A stretch of DNA of 64,000 nt from JACNKV01 sp964422145. GTDB lineage: Bacteria; Fidelibacterota; Marinisomatia; Marinisomatales; JACNKV01. The position numbers were made by a program, and so were the translations under genes. The stretch lies in the NCBI GenBank assembly GCA_964422145.1, contig CAYQZV010000004.1, positions 1-64,000 of the forward strand, written 5' to 3'. This document shows, one piece after another, positions 18,160 to 26,345 of the stretch. Position 1 is the stretch's first letter; every line of letters starts with the position of its first letter. The notes below the pieces were generated by a model. That model made no database searches, had not been told where the DNA came from, and saw only the letters and a program-made list of their open reading frames with translations.

Positions 18160-19020
18160 TTGAGTAACAGGCTTCCCCTTCAACTCGTTGATCGGCTTTT
18201 TCTAGCCTATTTTGTTATCACCATTATTTTGGTGTTATTGCGATGGTCTGTTTTGCCTGCATCAGGAGAAATTCTATTTAGTTCGATTGGATTATTCACA
18301 TTAATCCTCATTATTAATAAGGCAAACCGGCAAACCCATCATCCGTTATGGAATTTCCTTTCTATCTTTTATCCGATCATTTATTTTATTATACTTTACC
18401 CGCAGGCGTGCGCAATCCGTAATGCATTTTTTCCAATGGATTTTGACCCGTTTCTTGTTTCCGTTGAAACATCGGTTTTCATTCTGGAGTGGTATCGAGT
18501 TTTCCCTGCTTTTTTGCCTGTGTTTGTCATGGAGATGTTTCACGGGATTTATTTATCTTATTACATTGCATTGGCTTTGTTTGCAATCATTGCATGGAAA
18601 AACAATAATCCATTGGTAACAGAATATCTTTTTGTTTTGAGCTTTACCATGATTGTTCATCAGGCGCTTCTCATTTTAATTCCGGCATCGGGCCCTGTAT
18701 TTCTTCGGGGAGAAACAATGCCTGAAGGATTCATTTTTATCCCGGCGATGAATTGGATTTACTCTACGTTCGATCGAGGGGGAGGTGCTTTTCCAAGTCT
18801 GCATGTCGCCGCAGCCTTGGTGATGGTACACTATGCGAACCGTTTTTTTATAAAACGATATTATTTACTCCACATCTACTTCATTTTAATCTCTGTTTCC
18901 ACGGTTATCTGTTCATTTCACTACACCATAGATGTTGTTATCGGTTTTATCACCGGATGGATTTCTCTGCTGATTGGTTCTACAATTTATTCGTATTTTT
19001 ACCGTAATGAGTCCAGGTAA
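18160..19020 (+). CDS. PAP2-type membrane phosphatase / inositolphosphotransferase-like
   Basis: A 286-residue membrane protein starting with TTG, which I accept because no in-frame ATG lies near and the next Met is deep inside. Six or more hydrophobic helices are visible. The catalytic signature is FPSLHVAAALVMVHYANR (PSxH motif with its histidine), followed further on by CSFHYTIDVVIGFITGW, which supplies the second catalytic His and Asp. This is the Aur1/Ipt1-like branch of the PAP2 superfamily, which moves or removes phosphate head groups on lipids. Its neighbours are lipoproteins. The lipid substrate is unknown. The 3' end overlaps the next gene by 14 bases. Confidence 0.8.
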   Translation: MSNRLPLQLVDRLFLAYFVITIILVLLRWSVLPASGEILFSSIGLFTLILIINKANRQTHHPLWNFLSIFYPIIYFIILYPQACAIRNAFFPMDFDPFLVSVETSVFILEWYRVFPAFLPVFVMEMFHGIYLSYYIALALFAIIAWKNNNPLVTEYLFVLSFTMIVHQALLILIPASGPVFLRGETMPEGFIFIPAMNWIYSTFDRGGGAFPSLHVAAALVMVHYANRFFIKRYYLLHIYFILISVSTVICSFHYTIDVVIGFITGWISLLIGSTIYSYFYRNESR

Positions 19021-20008
19021 ATATCTGCTTTTTCTATCATTGATTTTTGTTTCCTGTGTGGAACATACAATCACTATACGAGTTCATCCCGATGGTTTTT
19101 ACGAAATGCAGATAGAAACATCTGGAGATTCTGTAGATGTTTTTAATGAAGATTTCACCCACCCATCACCGGATGGGACTTGGATGAGATCTGTAAAACA
19201 TTCCGTCGAAGACGGTGATACAATATGGACAATGATGACTCGGGGCTATCTCTCAGGATCAACCCGATTTGTTCAGGATACGCTTTCTATTGCTCCGGTT
19301 CAACATCCGATGTATGTGATCAAAAACGATGGATGGATCTCTACGCATTATGAGTTCAATCAAAAAATCGCAGGGAGAAAAGCGTTTAGTAAATACCCGA
19401 TTTTAGCCGATGCTCTTCGATCCAATGCGCGATTAGATTCCATCCGCTGGCTCCCGGAAGCGATGACTTACCTTACTGATAAAGCTCTTCAATATCTTCA
19501 GACCCAAGGAGATTTATCCCTGGAGCCGATATTTATCGATCGAATCAAACATCACTTCCAAAATTATTTTATTCATGTTCAAGAAGAGAAACTATTGATA
19601 GAACTGGAAGGAAACCGTCAAGATTTTCTCCATCGAATCCTTGCTCCGTTTCTCCATGATTTGCCTTCTGATTTTATTTCGAAAATGGTGTCTGCTATGA
19701 AACCCTTTGAGGATGAGCTTGATGTTACAATGGGCTTACAAGACGATGAATTCGAATATATCCTTCTCATGCCCGGGAGATTAATATCTACCAATGCCGA
19801 TACAGTGATAAGTGACACGATTAGGTGGGAATTTGATTTAGAAGATTTCCTAAACGACGATCTGATCCTTAATGCTGAAACCGTTATTTACTCCAAAACG
19901 AAACTTCAAAAATTTATTCTATTCTTATTTATAACCATAATCATTGTCGTTATGGTTGTTTGGAGAACATCGGTAAAAACGCGGCATAATTCTAACGAAT
20001 TAACATAA
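19007..20008 (+). CDS. lipoprotein with C-terminal membrane helix
   Basis: About 333 residues from the ATG at 19007. This start places a signal peptide with lipobox FVSC at the N-terminus; an upstream ATG at 18974 would add 11 residues inside the PAP2 gene and spoil it. The mature part is a soluble alpha/beta region (TITIRVHPDGFYEMQIETSGDSVDVF) with no family I recognise. Near the end a single hydrophobic helix (FILFLFITIIIVVMVVW) precedes a short basic tail. An N-terminal lipid plus a C-terminal helix is an odd double anchor. The gene overlaps PAP2, suggesting coupled expression. Function unknown. Confidence 0.7.
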   Translation: MSPGKYLLFLSLIFVSCVEHTITIRVHPDGFYEMQIETSGDSVDVFNEDFTHPSPDGTWMRSVKHSVEDGDTIWTMMTRGYLSGSTRFVQDTLSIAPVQHPMYVIKNDGWISTHYEFNQKIAGRKAFSKYPILADALRSNARLDSIRWLPEAMTYLTDKALQYLQTQGDLSLEPIFIDRIKHHFQNYFIHVQEEKLLIELEGNRQDFLHRILAPFLHDLPSDFISKMVSAMKPFEDELDVTMGLQDDEFEYILLMPGRLISTNADTVISDTIRWEFDLEDFLNDDLILNAETVIYSKTKLQKFILFLFITIIIVVMVVWRTSVKTRHNSNELT

Positions 20009-20078
20009 ACATACGATAGAATATAGCAGAGTAATCTCCCATTTGTGTTAAATTTGACCCATAAAAAAAGGGTTTACA

Positions 20079-21536
20079 ATGGTTTCTCTATCTTCAATCC
20101 AAAAAGATTTTATTGGGTTAGATACAAAATATACACTTGCAGACGGAAGAAAAACCCGTCGAGTTTATTTGGATTCAACAGCCTCAACTCTGATGATGGG
20201 AGCAGCTCATGATGCGATAGAATCCTTTTATCACCATTACGCAAATACACACAGTCTTTTACATTTTTCTGCTAAGATTTCCACACAGGCTTACAATGAA
20301 GCTCATACCCGAATTCTTTCTTTTGTTCATGCTGACCCGGATATTTACACTTGTTTTTTTACCGGCAGTGGAACAACGGCAGGAATGAACCGCCTTGCAA
20401 GAGTGTTCAGAGATTATAGACCGAATTATCCAAATGTCATTATTTCTCTTATGGAGCATCATTCCAATGACTTGCCGCACCGTAAACATGCCAAACAAGT
20501 GATGCATGTTCCGTTGTTGAATTTTGATGGTGAGCCGGGTGGAATCAATTTATCCGTTCTTGAAGAAATGTTGAAAAGAAATGCCGGTAAAATCAATTAT
20601 GTCGCGATGACGGGCGTCAGTAATGTTACAGGGATCATAAATCCAATTTATGATATCGCAGAACTTGCTCATAAATATGATGCGCTCATGTTAGTCGACG
20701 GGGCACAATTGGTTGCGCATATTCCTGTACAAATGAGCGGTCATGAAAATCCGGCTCGAAACATAGATGCGCTGGTGTTTTCAGGACACAAAACTTACGT
20801 TCCGGGATCCCCGGGTGTTGTCATTTGCCGTAAAGATATCCTGGGCTCTATTGAACCCGAAGAGGTCGGCGGCGGCATGGTGGATCGAGTATTCGTTGAT
20901 AACTACACAGTAACGGAAAAATTTCCTGATCGGGAAGAAGCGGGAACGCCGAATATCCCCGGGGCAATTGGACTCGCAGCCGCCATTGAAGCGATGGATA
21001 GAGTCGGGATGGATGTTATCTTTGAAGATGAAACCGAACTGATTTGTTATGCCATGGATCAGATCAAATCCTTGCCCGGGGTACATATCTACGGGGCAAA
21101 TGATTGTACCGTTTGCCCGAGAGCGGCATCTATCTCATTCAATGTCGATGGAATGGATCATGGGTTGGCTGCGGCTATTTTGAATGATTATTACAATATT
21201 GCGGTTCGGAATGAATGTTTTTGTGCACACCCCTATGTTCAGGAAATGGTCTTAGAGGATGTGCGGCTAATCTTCCCGGACATCGATGACAACGTGTTCC
21301 GCCCCGAATTTAAGATCAAAGCCGGAATGGTACGAGCATCTTTCGGCCTCTATAACACGCATGATGATGTAGATCGTTTAATAGATGCACTGAAGGACAT
21401 TATTGCAAAACGCGATTTCTATACTCCGCTGTATCAAATAAACCATGACGGTAATTATGTGCATTCAACCTTCGCTCCGGATATGGATCAACAATTCACT
21501 ATCTCCAATTTTCTCGACAATTATTTAAAAAAATGA
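20079..21536 (+). CDS. class V aminotransferase, SufS/cysteine desulfurase-like
   Basis: A 485-residue cytoplasmic PLP enzyme of aminotransferase class V. The PLP lysine is in FSGHKTYVPGSPGVV (K238), with the aspartate-containing LMLVDGAQLVAH strand before it. A loop matching the group II cysteine desulfurase motif RxGxHCAxP reads VRNECFCAHP, so a cysteine (C382) sits where SufS has its catalytic Cys. It could therefore release sulfur from cysteine or a related substrate. No suf or isc genes surround it, and family members also act in other pathways, so the physiological role is open. The stop overlaps the next start as ATGA. Confidence 0.8.
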   Translation: MVSLSSIQKDFIGLDTKYTLADGRKTRRVYLDSTASTLMMGAAHDAIESFYHHYANTHSLLHFSAKISTQAYNEAHTRILSFVHADPDIYTCFFTGSGTTAGMNRLARVFRDYRPNYPNVIISLMEHHSNDLPHRKHAKQVMHVPLLNFDGEPGGINLSVLEEMLKRNAGKINYVAMTGVSNVTGIINPIYDIAELAHKYDALMLVDGAQLVAHIPVQMSGHENPARNIDALVFSGHKTYVPGSPGVVICRKDILGSIEPEEVGGGMVDRVFVDNYTVTEKFPDREEAGTPNIPGAIGLAAAIEAMDRVGMDVIFEDETELICYAMDQIKSLPGVHIYGANDCTVCPRAASISFNVDGMDHGLAAAILNDYYNIAVRNECFCAHPYVQEMVLEDVRLIFPDIDDNVFRPEFKIKAGMVRASFGLYNTHDDVDRLIDALKDIIAKRDFYTPLYQINHDGNYVHSTFAPDMDQQFTISNFLDNYLKK

Positions 21537-21985
21537 TTCGAGTCCTGTTCGTTAGCTTATCATTTTCACTCTTATTTGGAGCTCCGGTACTTTCTGACTC
21601 AACCGTAAGTAATTCACACTTACCCAAATTATTCCATCATCCGCCAAACGTCTTATTTGATAACAGGCTTTTTGATATTGAATTGATAGTTGACTTCCCT
21701 TTGGACAGCATTGAATCAGTCAGTCTCTTCTTTAAAACGGATGCAATGGACGAAACAAGAGAAATTCCGCTTGAATATGTAAAAGGGAAATTTGTTTATC
21801 GATTCAATCCCACGACATGTCAATGCACATCTCTGCAATATTTCTTTATCGTACAGTTAACAGACTATTCTTTATATTCTTTTCCGATGGATAACCAAAA
21901 AGAACTTAAACCCATTGAACGCGATCTCACAAATGCAGTAGAATATTATGAGCTTCAATGGATGAAAAACGATCACTCGAATTGA
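21533..21985 (+). CDS. small secreted protein of unknown function
   Basis: 150 residues with a signal peptide at about 1-17 (MIRVLFVSLSFSLLFGAPVL). The mature part contains short strands (DNRLFDIELIVDFP, FVYRFNPTTCQCTSLQYFFIVQLTDYSLYSFP) and a Cys-x-Cys pair. I recognise no family. It is squeezed between the aminotransferase (ATGA overlap) and ligA (4-base gap), so it is translated as part of that operon. The beta-rich sequence suggests a small periplasmic beta domain, but no function can be given. Confidence 0.65.
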   Translation: MIRVLFVSLSFSLLFGAPVLSDSTVSNSHLPKLFHHPPNVLFDNRLFDIELIVDFPLDSIESVSLFFKTDAMDETREIPLEYVKGKFVYRFNPTTCQCTSLQYFFIVQLTDYSLYSFPMDNQKELKPIERDLTNAVEYYELQWMKNDHSN

Positions 21986-21989
21986 TACT

Positions 21990-23999
21990 ATGAATCTGAA
22001 AATCCGGGAAAACATTCAAGCGCTTCGTGACCAAATCCGGCAGCATAACCATCGATATTATATTTTAGATGACCCGATTATTTCGGATGGTGAGTACGAT
22101 GCTTTGCTCAGAGAGTTGGAGCAATTGGAAAACCAATACCCGGAATTTGTTACCCCTGATTCACCTACACAACGGGTTGGAGCAAAACCCCTGTCCAAAT
22201 TTGATTCTGTTCCGCATCGCATTCCGATGTTGTCCTTATCGAACGCAATGAATGAAGATGAACTTTATCTTTTCAATGATCAAGTTCAAAAAGGGTTAGG
22301 AATCGAAAAAGATATCGAGTTTATCGGCGAACCCAAATTAGACGGATTGGGAGTAGAGTTAATTTATGAAAACGGAATTTTTGTTCAAGGGTCAACCCGC
22401 GGAGACGGATATATTGGAGAGGACATCACATTGAACCTGCGAACCATTCGGAGTTTACCTCTCTCTTTAAACTCTGACCTGCTTGAACCCCCGGAATTAC
22501 TGGAAGTTCGCGGAGAAGTGTTCATTTCTAAAGAGGGTTTCAATGAATTAAATGAACAACAAAAATTAGCAGAGAAACCTTTATTTGCTAATCCGAGGAA
22601 TGCTGCCGCCGGGAGTCTTCGTCAATTGGATCCGGCGATTACGGCATCCCGCCCTTTATCAATTTATTGTTATCAGCCCGGTGTAATTCAAGGAAAAACT
22701 TATTCAACTCATTCTGAATTTCTACACGATTTATCGTTATGGGGGCTGCCGGTCAATCCGTTGATCAAACAGATTCATGGGATTGACGAAGTGATACGAT
22801 ATCATCAATCTATGGAATCACAGCGAAATGAGATTCCCTATGAAATTGACGGCACGGTATTCAAAGTCAATTCTATTTCTTTTCAGGATGAACTGGGATT
22901 CCGAAGCCGATCTCCTCGATGGGCTATTGCCGGTAAATTTAAAGCCCAGCAGGTTACAACGAAAATTCTTGGCATTACCGCCCAAGTGGGTCGAACCGGC
23001 GCGATTACCCCTGTTGCGACATTTGATCCTGTATTTGTCGGGGGTGTAACCGTTACTCATGCTACTCTTCATAATCAGGATGAAATCGACCGAAAGGATA
23101 TCCGTATCGGAGATACCGTACTGATCGAACGTGCAGGGGATGTGATCCCGAAGGTCGTGAAAGTCATTTTGGAGAAACGTCCGCAGGGCTCTCAGCCTTA
23201 TCTTTTGCCTTCATCATGTCCTGTCTGTGAACACCCGGTTTACCGATCCGAAGATGAAGCCATACTGCGTTGTCAAAACCTGTCATGCGCTGCACAGATC
23301 CGAGGGAAAATCGAACATTTCGTGTCAAAGAACGCCATGGACATCGACGGGATCGGTACGCAATTGGTCGATCAACTGGTTCAAACAGGACTTGTAAAAA
23401 CTTTTGATGACCTGTTCACATTGACGTTTGAAGGTTTGATTCCTCTGGAGCGGATGGCGGAAAAGTCTGCTCAAAATATTCTTCAAGCAATCGAAGATTC
23501 AAAACAAACTTCTTTTTCTAAATTTCTTCATGCTTTGGGTATTCGAAATGTGGGTGAACATTTGTCTAAAGTTTTTGAGAAACAATTTCACGGAGATTTT
23601 CAACGATTTATTCATGCTTCACAGGAAGAGCTTGAAGAAATTTTCGAAGTTGGCGCTGTCGTGGCAAAAGGAATTATTCAGTTTTGGAGTGATCCTGAAA
23701 ACATTCGAATTGTTCAAGCTTGTTTTGCTTCCGGGGTTCAACTTGCGGAGGTTGAATCTTTAACATCTGATGATCGTTTTGCAGGGATGACTTTCGTCTT
23801 CACCGGATCATTAGAGAATTTCACGCGAAAAGAAGCGGGTGAAATGGTAGAAAAGCACGGCGGGCGCTCCAGTGGTTCTGTCAGTAAAAACACATCCTAT
23901 GTTATTGCCGGACCGGGCGCAGGATCCAAGCTGACAAAGGCACAGTCATTGAGTGTCCCTGTGATCAGTGAAGACGATTTTCTAGATCTGCTTCAATAA
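21990..23999 (+). CDS. ligA: NAD-dependent DNA ligase
   Basis: A 669-residue enzyme that seals DNA nicks using NAD+, with the full family architecture. An Ia domain at the start (NHRYYILDDPIISDGEYDALL) leads into the adenylation domain with nucleophile K116 in GEPKLDGLG. An OB fold carries IGDTVLIERAGDVIPKV. A four-Cys zinc finger (CPVC ... CQNLSCAAQI) is followed by helix-hairpin-helix repeats, and a BRCT domain begins about residue 590 (FAGMTFVFTGSLENFTRKEAGEMV). Length is normal. It ends the plus-strand cluster; its last 18 bases overlap the 3' end of convergent mutY. Confidence 0.97.
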   Translation: MNLKIRENIQALRDQIRQHNHRYYILDDPIISDGEYDALLRELEQLENQYPEFVTPDSPTQRVGAKPLSKFDSVPHRIPMLSLSNAMNEDELYLFNDQVQKGLGIEKDIEFIGEPKLDGLGVELIYENGIFVQGSTRGDGYIGEDITLNLRTIRSLPLSLNSDLLEPPELLEVRGEVFISKEGFNELNEQQKLAEKPLFANPRNAAAGSLRQLDPAITASRPLSIYCYQPGVIQGKTYSTHSEFLHDLSLWGLPVNPLIKQIHGIDEVIRYHQSMESQRNEIPYEIDGTVFKVNSISFQDELGFRSRSPRWAIAGKFKAQQVTTKILGITAQVGRTGAITPVATFDPVFVGGVTVTHATLHNQDEIDRKDIRIGDTVLIERAGDVIPKVVKVILEKRPQGSQPYLLPSSCPVCEHPVYRSEDEAILRCQNLSCAAQIRGKIEHFVSKNAMDIDGIGTQLVDQLVQTGLVKTFDDLFTLTFEGLIPLERMAEKSAQNILQAIEDSKQTSFSKFLHALGIRNVGEHLSKVFEKQFHGDFQRFIHASQEELEEIFEVGAVVAKGIIQFWSDPENIRIVQACFASGVQLAEVESLTSDDRFAGMTFVFTGSLENFTRKEAGEMVEKHGGRSSGSVSKNTSYVIAGPGAGSKLTKAQSLSVPVISEDDFLDLLQ

Positions 24000-25043
24000 C
24001 TCAAATATTTTTTGATTGACTCTCGGGAATGGATATTGCTCCGCTTCCTTTAATTTAATCCATCGCACCGGACTGTTTGTTTTCAAATCTTCCGGTGATG
24101 TTGTTGAACACTGAAACACGGTAAAGGTCATGGAGAAGTGGCTAAAAACATGTTTCACAGAACCGAGCCTGTTTTCACAAATTACTTTCAGTCCGGTTTG
24201 GTCCAAAATCAGTAACTCTAACGCCTTCACCTGGTTTTCCCCGGATTCCACTTTCTTGCTCGGAAATTCCCAAAGTCCGCCCAGCATTTTGCTTTCAGAC
24301 CGTTTCAGGATTAAGAATTTATCGTTATGCCAAACCAATCCTGCAAGCACATGGATGTGCGGAATACGTCTTGATGCTTTTTTCGCAGGATATTTTTCCG
24401 GGACGCCTGACGAATACGCCTTACAAAAATCTCTCAATGGGCAATAGTCGCATTTGGGATTTTTTGGAGAACAAATACCGGATCCTAAGTCCATTAATGC
24501 TTGATTGAAATCCCCCGGGCGTTCTTGATCCATCCATGCAGAAAGGCTGTTGCTTATTCGTGATACATTATGCTTTGTCAGATTTTTTAATCCTAATATT
24601 CTGGCGGATACTCTTTTTATGTTCCCGTCTATGGCCGGATACGGCTTATTAAAGGCAATGGATAAAACAGCATTTGCAGTATATTCTCCAACTCCAGGCA
24701 AAGAACGAAACTGATCCCAATCAGATGGAATTTCTCCATTATATTTTGTTATTACTTCATGAGTCGCCCGATGAAAATTTCTGCATCTTGAATAGTACCC
24801 TAAACCCTCCCACAACTTCAGTGCTTGGCCCAAGTCTAGTTTTGCTGCATCTTTTAGAGTTGGGCAAACTTCGAGCCATCGTGAATAATAGGGTATAACC
24901 GTTTCTACCTGAGTTTGCTGAAGCATGACTTCTGAAAGCCAAATATGATAGGGGTTTTTTGTTTCCCTCCATGGAAGATCGCGCTTGTGACGATCATACC
25001 AGCGAAGAAGAGAAATGCTGAATGGAGATTGCGGATTGTTCAA
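23982..25043 (-). CDS. mutY: A/G-specific adenine DNA glycosylase
   Basis: A 353-residue repair enzyme that removes adenine mispaired with 8-oxoguanine. Catalytic E38 lies in LSEVMLQQTQ and D139 in AIDGNIKRV. The helix-hairpin-helix is LPGVGEYTA. The iron-sulfur loop has C191, C198, C201 and C207 (CSPKNPKCDYCPLRDFC). The C-terminal NUDIX-like 8-oxoG recognition domain starts near IPHIHVLAGLVWHNDKFLIL. The start codon is TTG at 25043, placed six bases after the lipase stop; it gives the usual N-terminus just before LLRWYDRHKRDLPWR. Its 3' end overlaps convergent ligA. Confidence 0.95.
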   Translation of the reverse strand: MNNPQSPFSISLLRWYDRHKRDLPWRETKNPYHIWLSEVMLQQTQVETVIPYYSRWLEVCPTLKDAAKLDLGQALKLWEGLGYYSRCRNFHRATHEVITKYNGEIPSDWDQFRSLPGVGEYTANAVLSIAFNKPYPAIDGNIKRVSARILGLKNLTKHNVSRISNSLSAWMDQERPGDFNQALMDLGSGICSPKNPKCDYCPLRDFCKAYSSGVPEKYPAKKASRRIPHIHVLAGLVWHNDKFLILKRSESKMLGGLWEFPSKKVESGENQVKALELLILDQTGLKVICENRLGSVKHVFSHFSMTFTVFQCSTTSPEDLKTNSPVRWIKLKEAEQYPFPRVNQKIFELLKQI

Positions 25044-25049
25044 GTACAG

Positions 25050-26273
25050 TTACAGCTTTTTCAGTCTACTGAAGTGTTCGCTGTACATCCGGTATAACTC
25101 TTGCCGATTTTCCTCAGAAACACCATGACCGATGATCTTCCAATGATCGATAGGCAGAGGCCCAAATGTATACCATTGCCCCGGAATTAACGGTTCGTCT
25201 TCATGGTATTCTGCGATCGGGTCAGGTCCATTCACTCCGGTGGTTGGGCCATATTGACTGCAGGTGTTCACCACACCGTCATTTTCATACCAGATTGGTT
25301 TTGTCTCCGTCCCATCATTCCAATAAACCGTCTTTTTTCCCATTTGGATCGCCTTGGCTTTTAAAATCAGACTGGTTTGCTTGTCAGGGACATGAAATCC
25401 GGTAGAAGTATCCAAGTGTGTTGCAGTGGTAATAAATGAAAAATAATATATGTCGGGATTGGCCTGAAGAGATGAGTTCAGTTCGCGAGCTCCATCTATA
25501 CTCAGATCCCATGCACAAATGTTTTTTGTCCCCCAGGCCGGATGTCCTCTCATGCGTCTAAAATAGTCCATCCATGATTCTTCTTCCTGTCGGTCAAATC
25601 CCCAATGCTGGAGATCGAAGTCGTAAAAAGATGTTCCAACAACAGCTGCTAATCCGATAAAATTTTGTAAAAACGGGACGCTCTTCGTGATCAGATCCGA
25701 AAGGGTTGTCCCGTTATGAGGGGTTGAAAATGTGGAGATGGATTTGATCCACCCGTCATGAGATTGCCCCAATAACGTACTTTCTTCTAAAACAGAATCA
25801 CCTTCTGCATAAAATGTTTCTGTCAGCAAATAGGATAACATCCGAATCGTTTGCCCTCCCATGCTGTGCCCAACCAGATGAATCGGGTGATCTTTATCCC
25901 ATTCCGGGTAGAGTCCTTCGAAATTTTTTCCTTCTGGTTTTTGTGTGATCTCCCACGTATCTGCATGGTGTTTTCCATAGTCTATCTGCCCGCCTTTGAT
26001 CTGTGTGTAGGCCTCTATCGCACGTTCCCAATTAGATGAAACAGGTCCGACAGAAACCTCATAAACAGTGTGTCCCTGCGATTCTAAATGGGCTTTCAAA
26101 TCATCTTTACCGCCCCAATAATGGTAATTCCCCATCTCTTCAGGCCCCCAACCGATAAATCCATGCACCAAAACAATGGGGTAATTATTGGATGAATAAC
26201 CCCGCTCAGCGAACATTGTTATCAGGAAAAAGAAAATGATGAATGTAAACTTGGATTTATTCAAGTGTTTCAT
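25050..26273 (-). CDS. secreted triacylglycerol lipase (alpha/beta hydrolase)
   Basis: A 407-residue exported lipase. A signal peptide spans about 1-28. The N-terminal NNYPIVLVHGFIGWGPEEMGNYHYWGG and the nucleophile elbow HLVGHSMGGQTIR (S137) match the large family I.5/I.6 lipases of Bacillus and Staphylococcus, which are zinc- or calcium-stabilised and hydrolyse long-chain esters. A catalytic histidine candidate is in LPIDHWKIIGHG near the C-terminus; aspartates typical of the calcium site are plausible in YENDGVVNTCSQ. The protein probably acts outside or in the periplasm. The next gene downstream is mutY, unrelated in function. Enzyme class is confident; substrate chain length is unknown. 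Confidence 0.9.
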   Translation of the reverse strand: MKHLNKSKFTFIIFFFLITMFAERGYSSNNYPIVLVHGFIGWGPEEMGNYHYWGGKDDLKAHLESQGHTVYEVSVGPVSSNWERAIEAYTQIKGGQIDYGKHHADTWEITQKPEGKNFEGLYPEWDKDHPIHLVGHSMGGQTIRMLSYLLTETFYAEGDSVLEESTLLGQSHDGWIKSISTFSTPHNGTTLSDLITKSVPFLQNFIGLAAVVGTSFYDFDLQHWGFDRQEEESWMDYFRRMRGHPAWGTKNICAWDLSIDGARELNSSLQANPDIYYFSFITTATHLDTSTGFHVPDKQTSLILKAKAIQMGKKTVYWNDGTETKPIWYENDGVVNTCSQYGPTTGVNGPDPIAEYHEDEPLIPGQWYTFGPLPIDHWKIIGHGVSEENRQELYRMYSEHFSRLKKL

Positions 26274-26345
26274 GGGTGAAATTTACAATATTTGGTAAAT
26301 GATTTGAAGGCAAATGAATTCATACTTCCACGAAGAATTCAAAAA

